Origin: Callorhinus ursinus
Lineage: Eukaryota > Chordata > Mammalia > Carnivora > Otariidae
Assembly (NCBI RefSeq): GCF_003265705.1
Contig: NW_020313056.1
Location: 9,587,300 to 9,651,299 of the forward strand
Length of the DNA: 64,000 bases
Reading direction: 5' to 3'
Shown here: one piece after another, positions 48,901 through 61,900 of the stretch
Numbering within the stretch: position 1 is the first letter of the stretch
Layout of the letters: each line of letters begins with the position of its first letter
Program-made: the position numbers and the translations under genes
Notes under the pieces: generated by a model
Told to the model about the DNA's origin: nothing
Databases searched by the model: none
What the model saw: only the letters and a program-made list of their open reading frames with translations

Positions 48901-51900
48901 GGCCTTGTAGGACTCTGTGCCCATGGTAAGGACCATGGAGCCACTGGAAGGTTCTGAGCAGAGGCAAGGCATGATGTGACATAGGTTCTGGAAGAATCCC
49001 TCTCGCTGCAGGTGGAGACTAGATTGTCAGGGGCAAAGGTAGAAGCAGGGGAGTGGTGAGGAGGCTGGTGGCCTGGCCCAGCCCAGTGTGGCAGCAGTGG
49101 AGGTGGTGAGAAGTGGTCGGATGCCAGATATAGGTGCAGGGAGAAGCATTTTCTATTTTAAAAACTGTGCATTTGGTTTTCTTTTCTGTCTTCTATTTAA
49201 GGCAGATGCTCCCGGTTTCCTGTTGACAGGAGTGATGGAAAGTTTTAACTATGATTCTTCCAGTGAGAAAGGCAAGCCAGTTTAGGGAAGATGATTGATA
49301 GTTTGGTATGTGGAAGTGGCAGAAATCACCCAAGGGAATGTGCCTGCTTAAAGTTCTGGAAATGCCTAGGGCTTGAGAACAGGCTCCCTCGATGGTTTTA
49401 TCTGGCAGGTGGGGATAGGAGGATGATCCTGAGGCCCACTGTGGGGGACGTGCCCTTGACAGGGAAGCGCAGGTAGTTGCATCGAAGCCGCTGGATGAAT
49501 GTCGCCCACCGCACGGCCCTGGGCAGGCGCGGCTCCCTCTGCTCTGGCCTTCCACCTGCGGAATGGCCAAGACCTGGCCTTTCGAACTGCGTTCTCTAGG
49601 GGACACTCGTGGGCGTTTTTCTAGAGTCAGCACCAAGATGTTCTGAGTCACTTCTCACCCTCCCCTCTGTGATTGTTGAACAAAGTATGCGCTGCCTATG
49701 GGGCTGGTTTGACCACCGAGAGGCCCCCTCTCACCAGGAGACTGACAAGAGAAGGTGTAGGAGGGTGACCTGGGATTTCTGTGCATGGATTCAATCTCCA
49801 AGGGCAGGGCGGGTGGTTCTGAGTCATTAAAGATGCCAGAGGTACGGGCTCTGGTTAAATGAGGTTTGTCTGTCTCTTTGGGAGCCGAAAGTCTAGCATT
49901 GCTACTCCTTTGGGTGGGATTTCCCCAAAGTCTGGGAGGCAGGAGCTCCCAGGGTGGCCCCCTGGGCTATTGGGCATACTACTGCTTTCTCTTACATCTG
50001 TTCCTACCTGGTGCAGGATCATCAAAGTTCCTGACCATCCAGAGGCTCTGTGCTTCCAGATCCGTGGAGCTGCCCCGCCATATGTCTACGCCGTGGGCAG
50101 AGGTGAGCCCCACAGACAGAGAGGGGGACCTTGGGAGATGGGTCTGTGTGTGTGACCAGCAGGCCTGTGCTTCGTTAGCCCTTCCTTTCCTCGCCTGGAA
50201 CAAAGGCATGCAAGCGCTGACATCTCTGGGGGTCAGGTAGTCACAAACGGACGGCGGAGGGCAATGCATAGGGAGTGGTGAGGGCTGTGGCAAGGTGAAA
50301 AAAGACGTGCTCACTTTAAAAGGGGTTAGTTTTCCCTCAGCTCAAGCTCATTATTGCCAGGTAGGAATGAGTTTTTAAAGGAAGCCAGAAATGAGAATTT
50401 TGGCCACATTTCTGTGGTCAGATCCAGCCCGAGGGCCAACAGTCAGAGACCCCTGCTTTCGTGGTGCCTCCTTCTTGTGTGCTGCTCAGCTCTCTCCTGG
50501 AGATGAGACCAGATGGTGCTGAGGTTCTGGGCTCCGAGTCCTCTTTGTATCTGAGGGCCCCACTTTTCAAGTTGAAACATGAACTGTCCACTTTTGTGGT
50601 CAGAGTTGTACTTGTAACATGAGGTGATGAAGAAAATGCATATCACGGCAGAAAGCTACCAAGAATTCGTTAACTATTTTAAAGTGGGTTTTTATTTTCT
50701 TCTTAATGTAATGGTTCTTGACTGGGGGCCCTTTCACCCTGCAGAGGGCATCTGCACTCTCTGGAGACATCTTTGGTCGTCAGAACTGGGGTGGCCTCTC
50801 AAGGATAGAGACTAGGGAGGCTGCTGAACAGCCTGAGCCTGCACAGAGGGCCCCATGGCAGAGGCTTACCCGGCCCCCAAATGTCAGTGGTACCGAGGTG
50901 AGAAGGCCTGCCTTGTAGCATCTGCAAGAGAAGAATAGGTGTTTGTAGGTGAGCCAGGCTAAAATAGTAAAGCGGCTAATATTTCTTGAGCACTTGCTAA
51001 GGACAGGACATGGGGCTAAATGCTTTAGACGTTTAGCTCCCCAAATCTCTCGAGAACACTCTGAGTAGATATTATTAGTGTCCTCTTTTGACAGATGAGG
51101 AGCCCAAGGCGCAGAGAGGTTGGGGAGCGTGCCAGAGGTCACGGGTGGTCAGTGGCAGAGCCACGTTTTGAACACCAGCCCCTGGGTCCGGGCTGGTACT
51201 CGTCGCCATCACACCAAGCAGACCTGACCTTCTCTCAGGCGCGGATGGAGCTTGGCATTCATCTGTATTTCCAGACTCTTCCTGTTAACCACACAAAACC
51301 CTGGGGGCCAAGACCTGTAGTTTGGGAGCCATGGTATACCCAAAAAAGCATGCACTTGAAGTCTGGTAGACCTGGGTTTGAATCCTGGCGTCTCCTCACT
51401 GAGTGACCTTGAGAGAGTCATTTTGCCTTCCTGAGCCTTTGTTTCGCTGTCTGCAAAATGGGGCTGATCCTGTCACGGGATCACAGGTTGTTGAGGGATT
51501 TTAAAGGAGACGAAGCTCTAGAGTGAAACGTACCCGTGTTCAAGTCTAGCCTTCCTTGCTGTGTGACCTTGGGCTCGCTGCTACTTCTCTGAGCCTCAGT
51601 TTCTTCTGCGAAATGGGAATGCCAGTCCCTGTCCTACCTACTGGAGTGGGTTGGAGAGTGGCTCTAGGGTGGAAGGGATGAGGGTGGAATGTCTGGGTGT
51701 GTGTGTGGGGGGGTTGGGGTGGTGGGTGGGGTAGGGGACAGCGTTCATCTGGTTACTTGCCCTTGCTGCCGCTGCTCCGGGCTCTCTGCCTTGCGTCCAC
51801 CCTCAGACACTCTTGTTCCCTTAGGCTCTGAGGCTGCGGCCACAGGGCTCTGTGCTGGCCAGTGCATCCTGAAGGTCAATGGCAACAACGTGGTGAGTGA

Positions 51901-52906
51901 TGGTGCGCCGGAGGTCCTAGAGCATTTCCAGGCATTCCGGAATTGCCAAGAAGAGGCCCTGGTGAGCCAGCCAGCAGCCAGGGGGATCAGGGGAGCCCTG
52001 CTCAGTGGGGCGGGGGGCTGAGGGCCACCTCCCTTCCTTGTGGGGAAGCCTGAAGGCACCCCAGCGCTTGGGGTGGGGTGGGGCTCCCTACCTTGCAGGG
52101 CTGAGCTGGGCTTGGGCTCTTGCGTGCTCTGTCCGCCTGAACCAGAGGAGCTGGGCCCTGATATCTCACGGTCTTGATTGTCACAGCTGTGACATGGGTG
52201 TGATAAGACCCTCTTTTCTCACTACATAGCACATTGGGCAAAGAGTTGATGGTAAAAGTTGATGTTGTAGTTGGGTTGGGGGCCGGGGTCCTGGGGTGGG
52301 CGGCACTCATTCATTGGTTCATCCAGTAAGCTGTTTATTGAACACCTGCTATGTGCCCAGCATGTTTGTGGGCCCTGGGGCTGCAGGAGAGACAGCGGGG
52401 CTGCTCCCATGGGTCTGACCTTGTTTCCAAAGGCTCCCCTCTCCTCTGGCTTCTCTGCAGAGCATAGACTCTAGAGGGTGAGGGCGGAGCATGATTGAAG
52501 GTCCCTCAGGAAGGGTCCAGAGTGGAGTCTTAGAGGACTCTCCAAAGATGGTGTCACCAGCAGGCTAGAAGCCTGGGCTTCGGAGTCAGGGAACGGTCTG
52601 CGCCTTAGCCCCATCCGTTCCTCCCCGGGCTCCTGGTGTCATGGCGCCCTCTTACTCTGCCCTCTGGTAGGGTCTGTACCAGTGGGTCTACCACACCCAC
52701 GAGGATGCCCAGGAGGCCCGAACCAGCCAGGAGGCCCCCGGCGAGGACCCCCAGTCTGACTCAGGTAACGGGACAGGCGGGCCGTGTGGCTGAGACTCCA
52801 GTGGGGACTGGTCCTCTTCTGCGTCCATGCTCCTCCCTGCTCCTGGCCAGGCCGTGTTGGTGCCATCAGCTCTGTGTTACTTTCTGCTTGCAGCTGTAAC
52901 ACAGTG

Positions 52907-52960
<54 letters not shown>

Positions 52961-55900
52961 ACTACCTCACAGCACTGGAGGTCAGACGGCCACAGTGAGT
53001 CTCACTGGGCCATCAGGCAGGTGTCAGCGGGGCTCTGTTCCTTTCTGGGGCTCTAGGGGAGAATCTGTATACTTGCCTGTTGCAGCTTCTAGAAGCTTCC
53101 TGCATTCCTGGGCACGTGGTCCCTTCCTTCATCTTGAGAGCCAGTGGCGTTGGCCTGAGTCCCCCTCACACTGCCTCCGCTCTCCAATTCTGACTCTTCT
53201 GCCTCTATCTTCCCCACGTAAAGGACGGTGTGGTCACATTGGGCTCGTCTGGATAGCCCAGGATAACCTCCTTATTATAAAGGCAGTTGTTTCACAAACT
53301 TAATTCCGTCTGCAGCCATAATCCCCCCCTTGCCATGGCACAGCATACTTACAGGGTCCGTCCAGGGGTTAGGGCACGGGCATCTTTTGGGGGCCAGTAT
53401 TCAGTCCACCGCGAGCTCCCATCTTTATCTCAGGCCCAGCCTCAGCTCTGGACTCCAGACCCGTCTTTCTACCTGCCATCCCTGGGATGTCCATCAGGCG
53501 TGGCACACTGAGCATGACCCAAATTGAAACCCTAACCTCCCCCTGAAGCTCAGTCCTCCCCTAAGTGTCCCTGCTCCATCCTTCCATATTCTTAGGCCCC
53601 ACACCTCGGAGTACGTCTTGATTGTTCTCTTTCTCCTCTCTCCCTCCACCTTGATCCCAGCAGCACGCCTGTTGCCCTGCCTTCCTCCTGCATCCAGAAT
53701 CTGACCCCTTCCTACCCCCTCCGTCGCTGCCTGGCCTAAGCCACCATCATTTCTTACCAGTACCCCTGCAGTAGCCTGCTCACTGTTCTCCCTGTCCTCC
53801 TACAGGCTATTCTCAAAAAACAGAACAGAACCTTCTGGTGACTCTCACCCTACTCCAGGCAAAGCCCGAGTCCTCCTCCTCATGGTCTGACAGCCCAGGC
53901 CTGGCTCTCCAGCCGTACCTCCCAGCACTTTTCATCTGGTGCTCGCTGCTCCATCCACTCCAGTCTCTTGCTCTCAAATTCCAAATATACTCCTGCCCCA
54001 GGGCCTTTGCACTTGGAGTCTCCCCCTGCCTTGCCTGCCTCTCCTCCAGAGTACTTCTTACCTCATGCTCCTCACCTCACTCAGCTCTCTGCTCAGATGT
54101 CACCTTATCGGGGAGGCCACCTGAGTGCCCTGGTCAAGCACTCTCTGTTCCTCAGTGTCTCCTTATCCTATTTTATTTTTCTTCACTGCGAGTATTACTT
54201 AACATATCATACACCTGTTTGTCTGGTGTTTTCCCCACCAGAGCATAAAATCCACGAGGGCAGCGGTTTTGTTTGCTTTCTTCCTTGCTGGATCCTCAGA
54301 GCCTAGAACTGTGCCTGGCACATCGTGGGCACTCAGTAAATGTGTAGTTTGAATAGTAGCCTGTTTACTCCAGTGGCTTCTCTGGATTCTGCCCTGTGTT
54401 TCTGCTGGGCTGGAGGTAGAGAGGCAGAGGCTGTGGGAAGAGTAGGGGCTTTGGATACCTCTGCACCTGACATTTGTGGGCTCCTCGCTGGTCCATTCAG
54501 GGTCAGCAAAGAACAGGGTTTATGGGGTTGTTTGGGGAGCAATCCCCCTACTGCTGAAGCACACACAGCCTGGCAGAGGGATCCTGAAGGGGACAGGCTG
54601 ATGGGGAGGGAGGAGAGGCCAACGGGCAGCTCTGAGCCTGCTTTATGCCCTCGGAGAGGAAAGGGCTGTGTGGCCTTCTTCCCCAGCAGGTGGGGGAACC
54701 CTGATAATGATGGTCAGATATGCCGAGAGGAGCTGACAGTTTCTGGTCTTCTGTTCAACAAGGAGAAGCACCTGCTATGTGCCAGGCCCTGTTCTAGGAG
54801 CTGGAGGGTCCATAAAAACATTGGTTTCTCTTTTACACGCTGTTTTCTGCCTGTGGTGGTTCTAGCGACTTGGAATCCGCAGTTGAAAAAGAGAACGTCT
54901 CCTCTTTGTAGATCCAACAAAAGTCCCAGACTTGACTCTCATTGGCCTGGCTCGGGTCACATGCTTGTTCCTGAATTGCTGATTGGCCAGGCCTGTGCCT
55001 CTGGGGAAGGGTGTGGTTAGGGCTTCCTTCTTCTGAGCCACAGAGACCGGGAATGGGGCGCAAAGGTTGGTTCCTAGAAGAAAAATCGAGGACAAGGAGT
55101 GAGTGAGAGTGGGCTGGCCGGAATGGTCAGAGCTGCAGCACAGGCTTCATCCCCCTGTCATGTCCCACATGAGCCACTGCAGTGCTGGGTTGGGGATGGG
55201 CTGGGCTGGGGGGGTGGTGCCCCCTTCTCAGCGCTGTCTGTCTCTTTGGCTTCCAGACTTCCCCCTGCTGTCCCTGGGGCCCCAGCTGAGCCTGCGTGAG
55301 GACAGCCCTGTGGTCACCCTGACTGTGGACAACGTACACTTGGAGCATGGTGTGGTGTATGAGTATGTGAGCACCGCAGGTGTCAAGTGCCATGTGCTGG
55401 AGAAGATCGTGGAACCCCGTGGCTGCTTCAGCCTCGCTGCCAAGGTCTTGCTGGGTGCTGCCCTGCCCTGGGGGATGGAGCACCTCATTCTCATTTCCTC
55501 AAACTTAGCCTGGAGCCCTGAAGTCCAGTTGCCGCCCCAACCACTTGGTAGCTGTGGGATTTAGGAGAGTAGCTTTTTTTTTTTTTTTTTCTCTTTAGCC
55601 TCAGCTTATTTATCTGCAAAATGGGCCAGTAACAGACGCTATCTCCCAGGGTTATTACTAGGCATACAGGAACCACTGTAGATAAACTGCTTAAGACCTT
55701 CCTTGGTGCACAGTGAGTGCTGAGTGGTTGTTCATGTTTCTGCAGATCCTCAAGGCCTTTGCTGCCGATGACAGTGTCTTTGTGCAGAACTGTGGGCGGC
55801 TCATGGCCCTGAACAACAACATCAAGACCATGTCCCACTATGAGTTCCGCAACATCTGTGACACCAAGCTGGAGAGCATCGGCCAGAGAATCGCCTGCTA

Positions 55901-58900
55901 TCAGGAGGTACTTGCACCCCAGAGGGTCTCAGCCTGGGGTATTTTGGTTGTAAATGTCAAAATCCAACCTGACGTAGATTAAACAAACAGGAGCATTTAT
56001 TGGTTTATGTTACTGAAGAGTCCAGAGATGAACTTTGGGCGTGGTTGCATCCAGGTGCTCAAACAGCCATCACACCATCACGGGAATGTGGCCTCTCTCT
56101 CCTTCTCATGCCTTTGCTTTCCTGGGTTGGCTTTGCCTTTAGGCAGGCCCTTCTTGCATGGTGACAGAATGGTTCCCAGTAGCTCTAGCCTTAGCGACCC
56201 CAGAGAAAAGGAACTCGGTGGGAACTCTTATTGGCTTGGCTTGGGTCCCTTGTCTAGCCCTGTACAAATCACTGCAGGATTGGGAAGGCCAGCCTTACCT
56301 ACACCTCATGGACTGTGGGTTGGGGAGAGATAGTTCCTCAAGGATAGCTCAGGGCAGCTAAGATGAAGAAATGAATGTGGGTGGGTGCTTGGAGGCCTTA
56401 GATTTCTCTACACCTTCACTGAAATCTGGATGCAGTGAAAGGCAGTGTAGGGGAGTCCGCTTTTTTCCATTTGAAGCTATTGGCATTTGTCCGGGTTTGG
56501 AATGTCTGGCCTAGGCTAGGATGAAGTGGGTGCTGGGGTTGGGCCGGCGTTCCCAGGCCCCTGAATCATGACCCTATGTACCCCACTTTTCTCAGTTTGC
56601 AGCCCAACTGAAGAGCAGGGTCAGCCCACCCTTCAAACAAGCATCCCTGGAACCCCATCCGCTGTGTGGCCTGGACTTCTGCCCCACCAATTGCCACGTC
56701 AACCTCATGGAAGTGTCCTACCCCAAGACCACTCCCTCAGTTGGCAGGTCCTTTAGTATCCGTTTCGGTCGTAAACCCTCCCTCATCGGCCTTGACCCTG
56801 AGCAAGGTAACTGCACGTTTCTGTTAGATGTTGTGTTCAGGTCTATAGATACATAAATGGAACCATGTCAGGACGCCAGCAGTCCAGGGCTAGAATGGTG
56901 GCTCCCCAGTCTGTCATCCCCACCATCTCTAGATGTGGCTTCCTTCCTGAAGGATGCCTTATGATATAAAGTAGCTGCTGGAGTACCAGCCATCATGTCT
57001 GTATTCTAGTCAGGAAAAGTTTCACGGTAGTTAAAAGCATATTAGCACCAAACTGAAACTTTCTTCTCGAAGTCATCTAGTGGATTAAAAGAATATTTAA
57101 CAGGGAGTTTTTCTCACTCATTGGGATCCTCGAGATAGGTTTGTATATTTCTGTCTAAGGAGTATGGGGTGCCAGGAGGCTCTTTCCAAGTGAGCTCCCC
57201 CTCCCTCCACTGTAGGCCACCTGAACCCCATGTCCTATACCCAACACTGTATCACCACCATGGCTGCCCCATCCTGGAAGTGCCTGCCTGTGGCGGACGG
57301 GGACCCCCAACACCAGGGCCTCAACGACAGCGGCTTTGGGTCAGCCAGTGAAACCACTGGCCAGGAGGACCGGGGCCTGAGCTTCCTACTCAAGCAGGAG
57401 GACCGTGAGGTCCAGGGAGCCTACCGGCAGCTCTTCACCAAACTCGATGTGGCTCTGAAGGAGATGAAGCAGTATGTCACCCAGATCAACAGGTGCGCTC
57501 TGACCCCAGAGGGAACAGGGCAGTGAGGGGGAGGGTCAGCATTTGCCAGCCTCAGCAATGGCGACATTTTGGGTAGAATAACCTTTTGTAGTGGCGGGGG
57601 GGGCTGTCGGTTACCTTATAGGCAACTTAGCGATGCCCCTGGTCTCTATCCGCGAGATGCTGTAGCTCCCCTGGTCCGAGGTTGTGACAGCCAAAAGTGT
57701 CCTCGGACATTGCCAAATGCCCCCTGGGCGGGGGGATGGGGTGGGGTGGGCGGAGTACCCCCTGATTGAGAACGACTGCTCTAGTGGAATAATGGTTGTG
57801 GGCAGCGATCATTAGGAGAGGCTGACGCTATTTGGAGAAAGGTTTGGGGGGAACTGTCCTTGCAGAAAGGGAGACAGCTAGACACGTCCTTTTTGGTGTC
57901 TTGCCACAGGACACACAATGGAAATGCGTGTCCTCCAGCCAAAGTCTGGGTCTCACTACTCGGCGACGGGATGTGAGGCATAGAGGGTGCTGAAATGGCA
58001 CTTTGGGAACGCAGTTGGCCAAATCCATAGGGTGGGTGATTCTAGAAGACAAGTGACCCAGTCTCTTTAACACGTAAATGGTGGTGGGTGGGGAGCAGGT
58101 ACAGGATGGAGGAGGAGAGACTTGAGACACACAGAAGCCACATGCAGCATCTGGACCTGGTCGAGATTCTGTTTTTAACACACCATCTGTGAAAAGACCC
58201 CTTCGAGACTGTCAGGGACATTTGAATGTGGATGGGGGTACTAGATGGTATGAAGGAATTACTAATTTTGTTAGGTATGGTGATAGCAGTCTGGTTATGT
58301 TTGAAAGAGTGTTTCTCAGCCTTGACACTAGTGGCGTTTTGGGCTGGATCATTCTTTGTTGTGGGGCCGTCCTGTGTACTGGAAGATTTTTAGTGGCGTC
58401 GCTGGCCTCTACTCATTGGAGGCCAGAAGTGCCTCCCTTGTCCCCCATGTCAGTTGTGACAAATAGACATGGTTCTGGACATTGCTAAATGTCTGCCTCT
58501 CAGGAAATGTGCTACATTGCTAAATGTTTCTGGGGGGTGGGGGTGGGGTGGCAGTTAAGAACGTTGCTTTAAATGAAAGTCCTTACGTAGAGAGGTATAT
58601 GGAAGTATTTATGGGGGGAATTATATGCTCTCTTGGATTTGTTTTAAATACTCCAGCACAGGCAGAAGCAGTGTGAACAATTGAGGAGACAGAGGTGGGC
58701 CCTGAGTCGCCAAGGCTGCAGCTAGCTGCTGGGTACCTGGCGCTTCTCATACTGTTCCTTCTGCTTTTGCGAGTTGGAAATTGTCCATGATAAAGGAACA
58801 ATAAGGTAGGGTCTGGAGACAAGAGCTGTGCGACTTAGTTGCTTCACCTCTCTGAGCCTCACCTGTAAAATGGGGCTAATCCTAATACTGACCTTATTGA

Positions 58901-61900
58901 GGTATAGTAGGATTATGTCAGCCAGGGTTTGTTGATCGCTTACAAGGTACCAGACATTTTTCTAAACATTTTACGTTTTACATTTTAAGTCCCCCTTTTT
59001 TTTTTTTTTAAAGATTTTATTTATTTATTTGACAGAGACAGAGAGAGCCCAGATAGGCAGAGCAGCAGGCAGAGGGAGAGGGAGAAGCAGGCTCCCCGCT
59101 GAGCAGGGAGCCCGATGTGGGGCTTGATCCCAGGACCCTGGGATTGTGACCTGAGCCGAAGGCAGACGCTTAACTGGCTGAGCCACCCAGGCGTCCCTAA
59201 GGTCCCTTCATCTTTATAGCTGCCTAGGACATAAATACTGATATGACTGCATTTTACAGCTGAAGAAACTGAGTCTCAGAGCGGTTAAATAGTTGCTTTA
59301 GGTCTCTAAGCTGGGAAATGGTAGCATTGTGATTTGAATCTGGGGTCTGTCTTAAAACCCCGGTGCTCTTAACCATTATATTCTGTGCCACGGACTGACA
59401 AACTGTGACCTATGGACCAAATTCAGCCCAGCCCACTGTTTGTTTTTTTTAAATAAAGTTTGATTGGAACACAGCCGTTCCTATTTGTTTGCATCTTGTC
59501 TGTGATGCTTTCCCACCACAACAGCTGAGTTGAGTAGTTGAGTAGTAGCCGACTGTACGGCCTACAAAGCTGAAGAGATTTGCTCTCAGGGCCATTTATA
59601 GTCAGTTTCCTGGTTGTGTTCTTGCGCTTTTGAGCCTCTTGCGGCTTCCCCATGACATCAACCTCACGCCCCCTACAGGAGGGACGGTGTATGTGTATCT
59701 GCTGAGTTGCTGGCCGGCTTTTCAGGGAAGGGATTAGAAGCATTTGATGGCTCCCTGTGTTTTGGGTCAGAGGTGAGGCCCGAGGTCAGGGCCTTATCTT
59801 GGACCTCCCTGGAGGAGAGTGAAGCTGTGGGCCGGTTCCTTTAACTTGACACTTTTTGCTCCCACAGGTTGCTGTCCACCATCACGGAGCCCACCTCTGG
59901 TGGGTCCTGCGATCCGCCGTTGGCCGAGGAGGCCTCATCCCCCCCGCTGGTCAGCGAGGAGAGCGAGGTGGACAGGGCCGACCACGGGGGCATCAAGAAG
60001 GTGTGCTTCAAGGTGTCTGAGGAGGATCAGGAGGACTCGGGCCATGACACCATGAGCTACCGTGACTCTTACAGGTGAGGGCATCACGTGGGGGCAGCGG
60101 TGGGCAGCTTGTGGGGATCATGTGGGGTTTGATGTGGATGGTGAGGGGGGACAGTTGAGGACACTGATCCATGGGAAGTCGGAATCGGCGGGACATTTCC
60201 TGGAAAACAGTGGGATGGAGCAGTGTTCTAAACCGTTTGGTTCCGGGAGGTTCTCTGAGCTCCCCAAAGCACATCCCAGATGCCCCCTTTGGCTCTCCTG
60301 CCCCGAGGCCAGTGTTCCAGGGCCTGGCCCCTTGTGGTGCCTTGTGGTCCCCACCCACTTGTTTTGCCGCAGTTCCGCTCGCACTTGTTGTTGGAATGTG
60401 GGCAAAGAAAAAGTCAAGGTCTGCGGTGTGTTTTAAAACTCAACATAAGACATATGGTTCCTACAATAAACGCCGTTTATTTTTATTTGATTCAAGGAGG
60501 AAGAGTTTTGTTTTTTTTTTTTCCCCCTCTGAGAGGATCCGAATTGTTTTCCTGCTGGTTAATTATAACCAGATCAGTGAAGTCCTAATTAGTGGGCTAA
60601 GTAACACTAAAAACTCAGTTTCCCATCATAAACCATATAGTGGGCAAATAGAATTTCTTATCTCGAGTAAACAAGCACTGTGGTCTCCAGTGAAAGGTTA
60701 TGTAACGTTTGACCATTGTGAGTAAAGTAGAATCTTACAGGGTGCTTCAGAAAATATGGAACTGGCCAAATTGGACAAGAAAGCCCTTTGCCCCAGCCGC
60801 CCCCCCCCCATTCTTTCTGTCTTCAGGGGATCCACTGGTCCGTGTTCTGGCTTGCTGTTTACACATCGAGATGCTCTGGCTAACTGGGCGCTCTGTGTCC
60901 TTGGAGCCTCCTGTCCATAGTCCAGGAGTTCCATTTTTACATTTTTGGGTCCTCTGATTTTTCCCTTAATTGTCAAAAAGGTGAAGGAAAGAATTGTGGG
61001 ATTGTGGGTTTTGATCTCCTGTGCTTTCTGAGCTCCTGGGACAGTCCCCGTCCTCACGAGGTCACAGCCAGGCTGGAGAGAGAACTAGAGCCATGTGGCT
61101 GAGTGTGGCGCTGCAGGTGTGTTCAGGGGCAAGGCTGTCCCTCGGGAGGAGTGACAGAAGTTCCATACAGATGGAAACGATCCACTGCCCTGCTCCTGTT
61201 TCTGCATTTCTGTGCTGGGGCCTAGAAATGTTTCCCCACTGTCAGACGTGGAAAACCCACCCAGACAACCTTCCCGGTCTCTGGCGCTGGGGGTGGAGGG
61301 GCCAGGGGTTTGGTCTCCACTCCGGAAAGTGGGTTCTGGGAGCTGGGACCAGAAGGTGTGATCCAGGGGGTGGGTGACTCATCCCTTCCTCTGTGCCCCT
61401 TTGCAGTGAGTGTAACAGTAACCGGGACTCGGTCTTGTCCTACACCAGCGTGAGAAGTAACAGCTCCTACCTGGGCAGTGACGAGATGGGGTCTGGTGAG
61501 TGCAATGGCTCGGGCTCCCGGAGAGCGGGCCCCGCACCGGGATTTTGTTTTGCTTATTTTGATTTTATTATACTTTGTATTATTTTGTATTACTTTGCAT
61601 AGAGTGGTGGTATATTTCCTTTCAATCACTTAGTCAGCAGCTGTTTATTGAGCACCTACTGTGTGCTGGGACCTCAGCAGTGAATGGAAAGACAAAGGTC
61701 CTGGCACTCGTGGATGAAGCGTATGGCGGATGTGATGACTGATGTCACTCAAGTAGGGTGACCTGATGGTCTCCATAAAAATGACACATGCTCAAAACCA
61801 ACATTTCAAATGACCCAGAAAAGTGCAAAAGAAGTACATGAAAGTAAGTCAGAGTCTCACCCCGTCCCCCAGAAGTGACCAGTGGTGGTATTTGGAGATC

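Larger units (their letters stand above)
50103..51824 (+). other. Intron w14-w15 (1.7 kb)
   Basis: It holds a MER20-like hAT element (50700-50925), a MIR (50970-51200) and two further MIR-like pieces (51340-51480, 51520-51650). The rest is unique. Confidence 0.7.
52765..55256 (+). other. Intron w16-w17 (2.5 kb)
   Basis: It holds an unnamed old repeat with an embedded CA microsatellite (52840-53420), a forward L2 (53550-54360) and another unnamed repeat (about 54750-55060). About 54360-54750 is unique. Confidence 0.7.
57493..59867 (+). other. Intron w20-w21 (2.4 kb), almost entirely nested repeats
   Basis: In order: MER20-like (57550-57785), L1 3' UTR part 1 (57830-58305), a second MER20-like element inserted (58308-58560), L1 3' UTR part 2 (58565-58803), MIR split by a SINE (58905-59380), and a MER1B-like element (59390-59590). 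The last 270 bp is unique. Confidence 0.75.

Noticed and set aside
54340..55020. A 226-codon plus-strand open frame before w17
   Set aside because: It crosses the end of an L2 and another old repeat, matches no family and is not in frame with the w17 acceptor as a plausible exon.
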